Counted from the stretch's first letter, positions 1 through 5,696 are shown. The stretch: 5,696 nucleotides of DNA from Gammaproteobacteria bacterium (GCA_002401655.1 NVTT01000038.1:20984-26679), one strand, 5' to 3'. Notes: generated by a model from the sequence alone, not told the origin. Numbers and translations are program-made.

Positions 1-2888
1 AAATAAGCTTTCTCATTTATAGCAACATCTACAACGCCATTGTTGTTATCATCGATAATAATTGTGGCAATTCCACCATCTAAGCCATAAACATGTCCAA
101 CATCATTCCCTTTCTGGATATCAGATAATATTGGCAGTAATTCCTGTGGAATAAAGGACCATTCATTCGCACCATCTTCTGAATCAAATGAATGTAAAAA
201 ACCATGGTTAGTTCCTACATAAATCTTAGTTTCATAAGTAGGCGAAGCGACTGAAGTTGTATTATATATAACTAAACTTGGTTGAGAATGTAATGGGTCG
301 CCAATGACATTATGTGCAGTCGTGGATGCAGCATCAATATCAAGTCCTTGAGCCCAATCTAAAATGTCTGTTCTATCTGAAGAACTAGACGCTCCAAGCA
401 TTTCTTGTGTAATAGCAGAATTGGAATTTCGAACCGCATTTGCGCCAGTAGATAAATCATCTCCACTGATATTAGAATAAACAGACTCACCATATGCTCT
501 TTGCGAAGCAACGCCACCAGCGCCTACTTCATTGCCATCTACGAAACCACCCCACCAACTTTCTGACGATTGAGTAAATTCACCATTAGTTCCAACAGCA
601 GATATATCATTAATGTCACTTATTTGGCTTCCGCTCAACTTATATCTTTTTATATTTCCCGGCCACACGTTACCAGATGCTGGTGCGAACAATGAAAAAT
701 AAAGCTCATCATTATGAGTTAACCTGTTATATTGATTAACTGAAACACCCGACGATACAAACGAGGTATTTACGCTAGCGATATCAGCAACAATACTTTC
801 AATTGCATCAACTAAGCCATCCTTAGTATCGGTTGTATAATAAGTACCTCCACCAGCTTCAGCCATGTCTTCTAGCAACTGAAAATCTATATCAAATCCT
901 ATAGTATGAGTGGTTACTGTTTGAATACCCGTTAATACACTGTTTTGATCATTATCATGTAAAAAACCAGCTATTTTTACAGCGCAGTCACTACCGTAAC
1001 TAGATGAACTACATGTGCTTCCAGACCACCCGTTATAAATATCATTCGTTGCACTATGATGGCTCGTTGGATACCCATCCGTTAGAAAAACGATGTGGCT
1101 TGTTTGACAAGAGTCTTCTATAGGAGAAACATAATTAGGATTTCCAGTAATTTTTTCGCTGGCACAAGCAGATGCAGAATAGTTATCTTCGGTACATCCT
1201 GCGGGAGTAACCAAAGTACCCGTACTTTCAAAAGAATCTATATGACTAGTTCGGTTAGTACTCACATTATCTCGATCAATACCGTAATATACTTCGTCAC
1301 CACGAAAATACAATCCAGCTTCAGCCATGGTATCACTAATTGGAGTCCATGCATCAGCTGGAAGTAGAGCTACTTCAGATTTCATTTCTTCTCTTTTAGT
1401 GACAATTCCTGACACGAAAGTACTGTTATATGAAATAGTTAATTTTGGCGAAAGTGTCGTGTCTAAATCCGCACTATACGAATACTGATAACCTGAAATA
1501 CCCTCGATATAAAAAGACATTGTATTACCTAAATTCCAACCTCCCAAGTTTACAATATCTTGAACCATTGCGGTTAAACTTGGAGAATTTACCGGATCTC
1601 GTCTTACCCACGTACCATGAACCCAATTAACAGGTCCAAGAGTCGCATTGTTGTATAACAAAGTGTAGTCATCTGGATCTCCGTTAGCTAAATTAACACC
1701 TTTAACATCGACTTCACCATAACCACTTTGATCAGCTTGAGGATAGAGTGTTATATAAGCATCTTTTACCGTTGCACCCTGAGGGATGTTAATATTTGAG
1801 AAACTCAGTCCAAAACCATCAGCATAATTATTAGCATCTGAAGTACCATAATAAGCGACATTATAGGTAAAGCTATTTCCAACCGTTCCATCGTCAAATC
1901 TAACCCAATCATGATCTTCATCAACAATTTGAGATGATAACTTTATATCGGTACAACCATTTGCACCAGCAGGTAAAGTATTAGAATATTGTATTCTTAA
2001 TTTGGGAGCAGGGTAATAATTATCGTTATCACTATCTGCTTCACTTCCCTCAACCGTATACGCCGCTCTTTCAGCGTCTCCAGTTACAAAAAAGGTCATC
2101 GTATTGCCACCACACCAACCAGCCTGATCAACAACCTCTTGCACAACATCAACTAATTCAGGCGTTGAATATGCAGAACCACTATTCCAAGTCTCCGGAG
2201 TCCAATTAACTATTTGAGTTGTTGAATTAGCTTTTTTGTCTGTAATTGAATTAATAGTATCCGTTAATGCTACAGAGTCATCCGTTAGCTCCGCATCAAC
2301 TATTAAATTAGCGGTATCAGATGTATCACCATTTGCCGTAAAAACGATATTGGCGGATAAAATGGTTGCTCCTTGAGGAACCAATAATGATTCAAACCTA
2401 ACTGCAACGTAAGAATCGGCTGACCCTCCCATAGATAATAGTTCAGCGTTAAGAACGACCGTACCAGCAGAGTCAATTTGTTCTGCATCATTATCACCAT
2501 CTGAAATAATAGATGTAACGATTGGATCTGAAGGATCATCAATAAATGTAGCCGGAAAAAGCACAGGGCCCCCCTCAGAAGAATTAGCTCCGCTAGTATC
2601 ACCTTTGTTAAAACGCATAAGCCCTACATTAACATTACTTATGTTCGATAAGACATCATCCATAACTTCTTTAACAATTTGGATTCGCGTTTGCGTGCTC
2701 CCAGAGGGCCTTGAATTCATACTTCCTGAAGTATCAATTATAAACATTACATTAGGAATAATATTTTCCACATCGTCTTCTGGTGCAAAGAATATTTCTG
2801 TATCATCACCAAAAACGGCTTGCATCGAAAGAAGCAAATAGAAAAATAAAACTAAAAACGATTTTTTAAATATTAATGAAAAATTCAT
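1..2888 (-). CDS. pilY1: PilY1-family type IV pilus tip adhesin/assembly factor (partial, C-terminus beyond left edge)
   Basis: Exported T4P protein that helps prime pilus assembly and sits at the tip with the minor pilins as adhesin and mechanosensor (known for the family). The frame is open from an ATG to the window edge: 962 codons, no stop. Residues 1-27 form a signal peptide (K8-K9, hydrophobic stretch, probable cleavage near AVFG/DD). A VWA domain begins about residue 46 with MIDAS motif D52-T-S-G-S56 and strand GLMRF (89-93). It is interrupted by two beta-rich modules (126-301, 319-487) and resumes with TPISDT (515-520), LTDG (D604) and GGGTYY (679-684). PilY1 hallmarks follow: LYFSLF...WPGN (729-745), GDPLHSQP (863-870), YVGTNHGFLHSFD (890-902), YGLDGG (934-939) and a calcium-loop-like D946-x-N-x-N-G-x-x-D954, all belonging to the start of the PilC/PilY1 beta-propeller. 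Seven cysteines: 259, 312, 565, 575, 594, 626, 635. The remaining propeller is missing only because the window ends. Confidence 0.96.
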   Translation of the reverse strand, partial: MNFSLIFKKSFLVLFFYLLLSMQAVFGDDTEIFFAPEDDVENIIPNVMFIIDTSGSMNSRPSGSTQTRIQIVKEVMDDVLSNISNVNVGLMRFNKGDTSGANSSEGGPVLFPATFIDDPSDPIVTSIISDGDNDAEQIDSAGTVVLNAELLSMGGSADSYVAVRFESLLVPQGATILSANIVFTANGDTSDTANLIVDAELTDDSVALTDTINSITDKKANSTTQIVNWTPETWNSGSAYSTPELVDVVQEVVDQAGWCGGNTMTFFVTGDAERAAYTVEGSEADSDNDNYYPAPKLRIQYSNTLPAGANGCTDIKLSSQIVDEDHDWVRFDDGTVGNSFTYNVAYYGTSDANNYADGFGLSFSNINIPQGATVKDAYITLYPQADQSGYGEVDVKGVNLANGDPDDYTLLYNNATLGPVNWVHGTWVRRDPVNSPSLTAMVQDIVNLGGWNLGNTMSFYIEGISGYQYSYSADLDTTLSPKLTISYNSTFVSGIVTKREEMKSEVALLPADAWTPISDTMAEAGLYFRGDEVYYGIDRDNVSTNRTSHIDSFESTGTLVTPAGCTEDNYSASACASEKITGNPNYVSPIEDSCQTSHIVFLTDGYPTSHHSATNDIYNGWSGSTCSSSSYGSDCAVKIAGFLHDNDQNSVLTGIQTVTTHTIGFDIDFQLLEDMAEAGGGTYYTTDTKDGLVDAIESIVADIASVNTSFVSSGVSVNQYNRLTHNDELYFSLFAPASGNVWPGNIKRYKLSGSQISDINDISAVGTNGEFTQSSESWWGGFVDGNEVGAGGVASQRAYGESVYSNISGDDLSTGANAVRNSNSAITQEMLGASSSSDRTDILDWAQGLDIDAASTTAHNVIGDPLHSQPSLVIYNTTSVASPTYETKIYVGTNHGFLHSFDSEDGANEWSFIPQELLPILSDIQKGNDVGHVYGLDGGIATIIIDDNNNGVVDVAINEKAY
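1428..1934 (-). repeat. PilY1 inserted module 2 (DNRLRE/CBM96-like, residues ~319-487)
   Basis: Second copy of the module, offset from the first by about 193-198 residues. SSQIVDEDHDW (319-329) corresponds to SIISDGDNDAE of copy 1, NIPQGAT (367-373) to VPQGAT, W422-VHGTW to WTPETW, SPSLTAMVQDIV to TPELVDVVQEVV, GGWNLGN (W451) to AGWCGGN, and PKLTISY (ending 487) to PKLRIQY. The copies are strongly diverged: the similarity is in motif order and spacing, not DNA identity. Copy 2 lacks the cysteine found next to Trp in copy 1. Just after it the chain returns to VWA sequence. Confidence 0.68.
1986..2513 (-). repeat. PilY1 inserted module 1 (DNRLRE/CBM96-like, residues ~126-301)
   Basis: First of two tandem protein-level repeats within the VWA domain of PilY1. 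It opens with SIISDGDNDAEQ (126-137) and contains VPQGATI (170-176), W229-TPET-W234, a TPEL..VVQEVV helix-like segment (from 242), GWCGGN (257-262) and a closing strand KLRIQY ending at 301. The order of motifs (PQGATI strand, W-x4-W, TP-L..IVQE, GW..GN, P-L-x-I-x-Y) matches beta-sandwich modules often annotated as DNRLRE or CBM96-like in PilY1 homologues. The family assignment is from memory of the motifs, and ligand binding is inference. C259 may pair with C312, just before module 2. Confidence 0.7.
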
Positions 2889-2894
2889 AACAAT

Positions 2895-2900
2895 CTCCTC
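2895..2900 (-). promoter_or_regulatory. Ribosome binding site of pilY1
   Basis: GAGGAG, 6 nt before the ATG at 2888. It is a strong Shine-Dalgarno sequence. It fixes the pilY1 start and suggests that the gene is translated independently of pilX, whose stop lies 73 nt upstream. Confidence 0.85.
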
Positions 2901-2948
2901 AAACATTTTCTGAACGACAAACTACTAAGCTTAAATCTTTTACTTTCG

Positions 2949-2979
2949 AAAAAATAAAAAACTAACCACTGCAAGCAGT
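2949..2979 (-). terminator. Possible weak terminator or attenuator between pilX and pilY1
   Basis: The last pilX codons contain the perfect palindrome ACTGC-TT-GCAGT (2979-2968), which could fold as a 4-bp stem with a CUUG tetraloop. Six nucleotides later comes T6-A-T6 (2961-2949) on the minus strand. The long U tract is terminator-like, but the stem is very short and separated from it, so full termination is unlikely. Partial read-through that lowers pilY1 mRNA is conceivable. This is inference from sequence shape only. Confidence 0.25.
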
Positions 2980-3516
2980 TACCTCATACACCCAAAAATT
3001 ATTAGTTACACTTTGGTTACCAACAGTCCCTGTACCATCTATCTCTATAATTCTACAGCCAATTTGGCCACCAGAATTTCCGCCTACACTAAAACCTGCA
3101 CACATTACAACATTGCAATCATCTATAACTGTCGCGGATGCTTTGGCCTCAATAGCATTACCTGAATCTAACCACAGAGTGCCACAATCACCTCTAACAC
3201 CTTGTGAATCATAACAAAAAGGCCCTAATGCCCCCGCAGTTCTAATTTGATAAAGAATATGATTTGCATCATTTATTCTATCTCCAGAATTAGCTTCAGT
3301 AGCAAATCCACCTAACGCACTTTCTGCGGCATTAAAAGCCAAATTTCGAATATGCACATTTCCAGCCATTCTTTCTTGCATTTGACTTCGCTGTGATGCT
3401 GCTAACCCAATAACCGTTAACGCTACAAGCATAATAAGCGACACAAATAATGCCGCGCCTTGTTGCTTATTCGCAAAATTTAACTTATTTGAGTTTTTGA
3501 ACTTAGATGTTTTCAT
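2962..3516 (-). CDS. pilX: PilX-family type IV minor pilin
   Basis: Minor pilin of the T4P priming/tip complex, anchored in the inner membrane before assembly. The start chosen is ATG 3516 (184 aa) because GGAG lies 6 nt upstream. An in-frame ATG at 3528 would add four residues, has no good RBS and itself overlaps this GGAG. A basic leader (residues 1-20) ends in QQG; predicted prepilin peptidase cleavage after G20 gives mature A-A-L-F-V, followed by a hydrophobic helix to about residue 42. Position 5 of the mature protein is Val instead of the usual Glu, as in the pseudopilin GspK. The segment SQRSQMQERMAGN...AFNAAESAL after the helix is typical of PilX N-terminal domains. The C-terminal globular part has six cysteines, the last three residues from the end. 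It lies 27 nt after pilW and 73 nt before pilY1. Confidence 0.92.
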   Translation of the reverse strand: MKTSKFKNSNKLNFANKQQGAALFVSLIMLVALTVIGLAASQRSQMQERMAGNVHIRNLAFNAAESALGGFATEANSGDRINDANHILYQIRTAGALGPFCYDSQGVRGDCGTLWLDSGNAIEAKASATVIDDCNVVMCAGFSVGGNSGGQIGCRIIEIDGTGTVGNQSVTNNFWVYEVTACSG

Positions 3517-3522
3517 TGCAAA

Positions 3523-3526
3523 CTCC
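3523..3526 (-). promoter_or_regulatory. Ribosome binding site of pilX, decides the start
   Basis: GGAG, 6 nt before ATG 3516. It overlaps the upstream in-frame ATG at 3528 (ATGGAG), so the downstream ATG is the better start. Confidence 0.7.
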
Positions 3527-3543
3527 ATAATAATTATCAGACC

Positions 3544-4335
3544 CTATAAACAATCAATAGATGTTTGAGGGTTAGCGGCTGTCGCCAATACAGCATTTGG
3601 CATAAATATTGTTTGCTGAAACATTCTACGAATCAATCTATCGTTCGAATTAACAACAGTATCCATTACTTGAAACGACTTAGCAGTATCTTCTGGTAAT
3701 ACATCACCATCGCTGACCAATAAAATCCCTAAACGAACTGATATCACTTTATCACTTAAGCCTTCTGAAACGACGTCCGTAGCATTAAGATATCTAGCAA
3801 CTTGCCCTGAGGCACACCCTCCGGCTGAAACTGTATCCACACCATAAAGCACCTGGAAGTCAGCCACGTTTGCAATTAACGGTTGAGAGCCACCGCCACC
3901 GTTGCCTCTACAAGCTAGTTCATTATTAGCATTTAAAGAAAAAGTGTTAATTATTTGACCAGTTGCTACAACATTGCCATTACAATCGACATTTTCTATA
4001 CCATCAACATTCATATTATATTGAATAGCAACTGTGTCAGTGACTCCATCGCCAGAAAAACCTGCGCTAAAATCAATCGCTGGAGGAATATTTAAATAAT
4101 CAGGTGTCCAGCTAGCTCGTTGAATCTGCTCTTTCATATACATCAGAGCTAAACGGCCATCTTCCTGCATAATGGCTAAATCATCTTGCACTCGATAATT
4201 TTGACTACTACCTAAAAATAATTGAATAACGCCCATAATTAGGAATAAGCCTAAAGTTCCGGCAATCATAAACTCAATGATTGTAAAACCGGCGTTTCGA
4301 ACAAAGCTCTTACCCATGCGATTAAAATGGCTCAT
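3544..4335 (-). CDS. pilW: PilW-family type IV minor pilin
   Basis: Minor pilin that joins PilX, PilV, FimU and PilY1 in the T4P assembly-priming complex. The chosen start is ATG 4335 (263 aa): it has GGAG 8 nt upstream and shares ATGA with the pilV stop. An in-frame TTG at 4359 would add eight residues lying inside pilV and is less likely. The class III leader ends at G16 (NAG/FTIIE); mature Glu5 is present and the hydrophobic helix follows (FMIAGTLGLFLIMGV). The following FLGSSQNYRVQDD...MQEDGRLAL is the characteristic PilW signature, with the usual long soluble domain. Four cysteines, the last in the C-terminal DCL. The length is at the lower end of what I expect for PilW. Family assignment is very secure; structural detail is inferred. 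Confidence 0.94.
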   Translation of the reverse strand: MSHFNRMGKSFVRNAGFTIIEFMIAGTLGLFLIMGVIQLFLGSSQNYRVQDDLAIMQEDGRLALMYMKEQIQRASWTPDYLNIPPAIDFSAGFSGDGVTDTVAIQYNMNVDGIENVDCNGNVVATGQIINTFSLNANNELACRGNGGGGSQPLIANVADFQVLYGVDTVSAGGCASGQVARYLNATDVVSEGLSDKVISVRLGILLVSDGDVLPEDTAKSFQVMDTVVNSNDRLIRRMFQQTIFMPNAVLATAANPQTSIDCL

Positions 4336-4916
4336 GGTACTAACTCCATCAAAATACAATTTCTATCAGCATTTCCAGTAATGACGGCGCAAGAAGCATT
4401 CACATTACTAATTTCACCCAAATCTTTCCTTGCAGATGTTGATGCCCAATCAATAACAATACTCATCCGATTACCATCATTAACAACTCTAACTTCTGGA
4501 TCTGGCAAAGTTTGTTCAGCTGTCCAACAGATATCTTGCAAATCAAATGTTGCCAAAGTCTGCATATCACAAACAGCGGGAACAGCTCCATTACTTCGGC
4601 AATTAGTCGGTAAGTTAGGACATACAACGGGATCAGCATCTAACAAATAATTAGCTAAGTAATCACCATAAGGAATATTGGTTCTACCATTTGATGTTGG
4701 AATCATAGTTACTACTTTAGATGATCGCATTCTGGTTGCCAATTCTTCAGCCAAAGAGGTTGCCTGAGAAGTATAAAAACCTTCTAGATTACTACTAATA
4801 CCAGAAATTTGTAGTGCCGCGACGCCAAGCAATCCAATACCTAAAATTAATGTTGTTACCAAAATTTCAACTAACGAAACACCTTTTTGGTATTTTACCT
4901 TCGCAAAATTTAGCAC
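4332..4916 (-). CDS. pilV: PilV-family type IV minor pilin
   Basis: Minor pilin of the tip/priming complex, 194 aa, starting with GTG. The GTG is supported by GGAGAG 6 nt upstream and by the short leader expected for the family. The leader ends at G12 (YQKG/VSLVE); mature Glu5 is present, followed by the helix ILVTTLILGIGLLGVAALQ. This run, with the subsequent LAEELATRMRSS, is the PilV signature (compare LGLLGLAxLQ...ANxLAQxLADRMR in homologues). The soluble domain has six cysteines, likely forming disulfides after export: C-P-N-L-P-T-N-C, A-V-C, D-I-C, and two near the C-terminus. It overlaps fimU by 7 nt (GTGCTAA holds both the pilV start and the fimU stop) and pilW by 4 nt, so its translation is probably coupled to both. 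Confidence 0.94.
   Translation of the reverse strand: MLNFAKVKYQKGVSLVEILVTTLILGIGLLGVAALQISGISSNLEGFYTSQATSLAEELATRMRSSKVVTMIPTSNGRTNIPYGDYLANYLLDADPVVCPNLPTNCRSNGAVPAVCDMQTLATFDLQDICWTAEQTLPDPEVRVVNDGNRMSIVIDWASTSARKDLGEISNVNASCAVITGNADRNCILMELVP
4344..4347 (-). promoter_or_regulatory. Ribosome binding site of pilW, inside pilV
   Basis: GGAG, 8 nt before ATG 4335 and within the last codons of pilV. Together with the ATGA stop/start overlap it points to translational coupling and argues against the upstream TTG. Confidence 0.72.
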
Positions 4917-5428
4917 GTTGCACTCTCCGTTCTAGTAACGCTTCCGCCGGTGCTAATGGTAATATCAGTTCCATTACCGTCTGAATCACATACGTGAATG
5001 TCTCCGGGTTGCGGATTACCTGCAAAATCTCTAAATCCTGTAGAACTATAGGTAACGGGATCAACACTTCCATCAAATACAACCGTAATATCCTTATTTG
5101 AAGGGGTAAATTGTTTCAAAACGTCTCCATCATTTGCCCCACTAGCAATAACTAGTTGAAAACCATCAACAAATAATTCAACTCTAACCGACTCCCCTAG
5201 TCTAACCGCTTCTGAGCGCGCCAAGTTAAGCGCACCAATCACTAGATTAGTATTAGAAGTCAAACGAGAACTTTCAACAAAACTATTAAAAGCAGGTACG
5301 GCCATAGTGGCAAGAATGAATGCAATCGTCATTGTAATAATCATTTCTAACAAGGTAAAACCGTTCAACTTTAGACGGTTTAACTGACTATTTTTTTTAT
5401 ACGTCTTTTTATTGGGTGTGTTTGGCAT
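4910..5428 (-). CDS. fimU: GspH/FimT-family minor pilin, FimU-like
   Basis: First gene of the operon. In Pseudomonas the FimU protein connects the PilVWX-PilY1 tip complex to the major pilin. The start chosen is ATG 5428 (172 aa), with a partial Shine-Dalgarno AAAGAG 6 nt upstream; an in-frame TTG at 5464 would add 12 residues and has no evident RBS. A long basic leader (eight Lys/Arg) ends at G23 (LNG/FTLLE); mature Glu5 is present, then a hydrophobic helix to about residue 44 (MAVPAFNSF). SNTNLVIGALNLARSEAVRLGESV is the typical GspH/FimT continuation, followed by a beta-rich domain. Two cysteines, C147 and the C-terminal C172, probably form the disulfide common in this family. The C-terminal GRxR motif linked to DNA binding in competence FimT proteins is not present (GGSVTR instead), favouring the FimU role. 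The symbol rests on operon position; fimT is the alternative name. Confidence 0.9.
   Translation of the reverse strand: MPNTPNKKTYKKNSQLNRLKLNGFTLLEMIITMTIAFILATMAVPAFNSFVESSRLTSNTNLVIGALNLARSEAVRLGESVRVELFVDGFQLVIASGANDGDVLKQFTPSNKDITVVFDGSVDPVTYSSTGFRDFAGNPQPGDIHVCDSDGNGTDITISTGGSVTRTESATC
4923..4928 (-). promoter_or_regulatory. Ribosome binding site of pilV, inside fimU
   Basis: GGAGAG, 6 nt before the GTG at 4916 and within the last fimU codons. It is what makes the GTG start convincing. Confidence 0.75.
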
Positions 5429-5434
5429 TTTTTG

Positions 5435-5440
5435 CTCTTT
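5435..5440 (-). promoter_or_regulatory. Weak ribosome binding site of fimU
   Basis: AAAGAG, 6 nt before ATG 5428. It is weaker than the sites of the downstream genes, yet better placed than anything before the upstream TTG at 5464. Confidence 0.5.
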
Positions 5441-5454
5441 ATTTTTAGAAAAAT

Positions 5455-5471
5455 AGCACGACAAATGTGCT
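5455..5471 (-). promoter_or_regulatory. Small hairpin followed by U-tract in the fimU leader
   Basis: On the minus strand AGCAC (5471-5467) and GTGCT (5459-5455) can form a 5-bp stem with a 7-nt loop, followed by A and five T. It lies 26 nt before the fimU ATG. It is terminator-like but weak; it could act as an attenuator, or be chance in AT-rich DNA. Confidence 0.25.
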
Positions 5472-5503
5472 CTCTATAAAATTATTTCTATGATGGACTA
5501 TGG

Positions 5504-5536
5504 TCGGTTATTCAGAAATTAGCAATCAACAACCGA
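5504..5536 (-). repeat. Inverted repeat (9-nt arms) upstream of fimU
   Basis: On the plus strand TCGGTTATT (5504-5512) and AACAACCGA (5528-5536) are complementary at 8 of 9 positions, 15 nt apart. On minus-strand RNA the odd position becomes a G-U pair, so all nine could pair. No T-run follows on either side, so it is not a classical terminator. It may be a regulator binding dyad or a leader hairpin. Confidence 0.4.
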
Positions 5537-5625
5537 TAACAGTTTAAGATTGTTAGATAAGTGGATTGTTTTTGCAGGAAAATGTGAAGTAAGCCCTAAT
5601 TTATGGGTCCAAGAGATATAATTTG

Positions 5626-5654
5626 ATTAAATTTATCCGTATCTATTCAGTAAA
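5626..5654 (-). promoter_or_regulatory. Candidate sigma70-type promoter of the minor-pilin operon
   Basis: TTTACT (5654-5649, 4 of 6 matches to TTGACA), a 17-nt spacer, then TTTAAT (5631-5626, 5 of 6 matches to TATAAT). Transcription would begin near 5619 and give a leader of about 190 nt before fimU. It is the best-spaced candidate I found on this strand, but AT-rich DNA readily yields such matches. I saw no sigma54-type GG/GC element. Confidence 0.35.
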
Positions 5655-5696
5655 TAATTAAGGGCATTTGTAAACCTTAGACAATTCAATGACCTT

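Larger units (their letters stand above)
5429..5696. other. Intergenic region upstream of fimU
   Basis: 268 nt without a convincing gene on either strand. It holds the candidate promoter and two dyads listed separately. At the right edge two minus-strand frames are open into the flanking sequence: one stops at 5660-5658 after 12 codons (ending YKCP), the other at 5635-5633 after 20 codons (ending NRYG). Either could be the tail of an upstream gene, but they are too short to identify. The first would end just before the -35 element. Confidence 0.6.

Noticed and set aside
1095..1367. Plus-strand open frame of 90 codons opposite pilY1
   Set aside because: It lies entirely antisense to the continuous, motif-rich pilY1 frame, has a low-complexity Ser/Thr/Ile composition and no recognisable domain.
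2569..2574. Run of six C in pilY1, considered as a phase-variation tract like the poly-G of Neisseria pilC
   Set aside because: Six bases is too short to suggest frequent slippage, and the reading frame is intact across it.
2303..2602. Minus-strand open frame of 99 codons within pilY1, another reading frame
   Set aside because: The pilY1 frame is open through this stretch and encodes the end of the first VWA half and module 1; this frame is Leu-rich shadow with no domain.
2605..2841. Plus-strand open frame opposite the pilY1 5' end, and a similar one at 4327-4650 opposite pilV
   Set aside because: Both are antisense shadows of confident genes and show no protein family features.
4867..5082. 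Minus-strand open frame spanning the fimU-pilV junction in a third frame
   Set aside because: It overlaps two well-supported genes in the wrong frame, and its sequence resembles no pilin or other family.
5429..5696. Cyclic-di-GMP riboswitch, sigma54 promoter or CRP/Vfr site upstream of the operon
   Set aside because: I found no GEMM-like conserved segments, no GG-N10-GC element and no TGTGA-N6-TCACA palindrome. A lone TGTGA at 5584 lacks a partner half-site.
5633..5696. Tail of an upstream minus-strand gene
   Set aside because: Two frames are open to the edge, but only 12 or 20 codons are visible, with no motif to choose between them or name a product.

Overview
The window holds a type IV pilus (T4P) minor-pilin operon, read right to left on the minus strand: fimU, pilV, pilW, pilX, then pilY1, which runs off the left edge. 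Gene order, the class III prepilin leaders and the PilY1 motifs match the FimU-PilV-PilW-PilX-PilY1 clusters of gammaproteobacteria such as Pseudomonas and Acinetobacter. The DNA is clearly AT-rich and codons favour A/T at third positions, so a low-GC, perhaps marine or aquatic, gammaproteobacterium is likely. The species cannot be named from this sequence.

Layout, in order of transcription. (1) 5696-5429: intergenic leader with a candidate sigma70-type promoter near its far end and two small dyads. At the right edge there may be the last few codons of an upstream gene. (2) 5428-4910: fimU (GspH/FimT family). (3) 4916-4332: pilV, GTG start, overlapping the fimU end by 7 nt. (4) 4335-3544: pilW, ATGA overlap with pilV. 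(5) 3516-2962: pilX, after a 27-nt gap. (6) 2888-1: pilY1, after a 73-nt gap that opens with a short palindrome and a T-rich tract. I read the pilY1 frame through the whole window: it is open for 962 codons with no stop or frameshift. It covers the signal peptide, a von Willebrand A (VWA) domain and the start of the C-terminal beta-propeller.

How the genes work together (known for the families): FimU, PilV, PilW and PilX are low-abundance pilins that form a complex with PilY1. This complex primes pilus assembly in the inner membrane and is displayed at the pilus tip, where PilY1 acts as adhesin and surface sensor. The overlapping starts suggest translational coupling of the first three genes. 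PilE, which often ends such operons, would lie beyond the left edge.

The most distinctive feature is inside PilY1. Two tandem, diverged beta-rich modules of about 170-175 residues each are inserted in the VWA domain, between its MIDAS strand and its second half. They resemble the DNRLRE/CBM96-like domains seen in some PilY1 homologues and could be the ligand-binding part of the tip adhesin. I found no mobile element, CRISPR array, tRNA or rRNA. Apart from this domain architecture the locus is a recognisable T4P operon rather than a new system.
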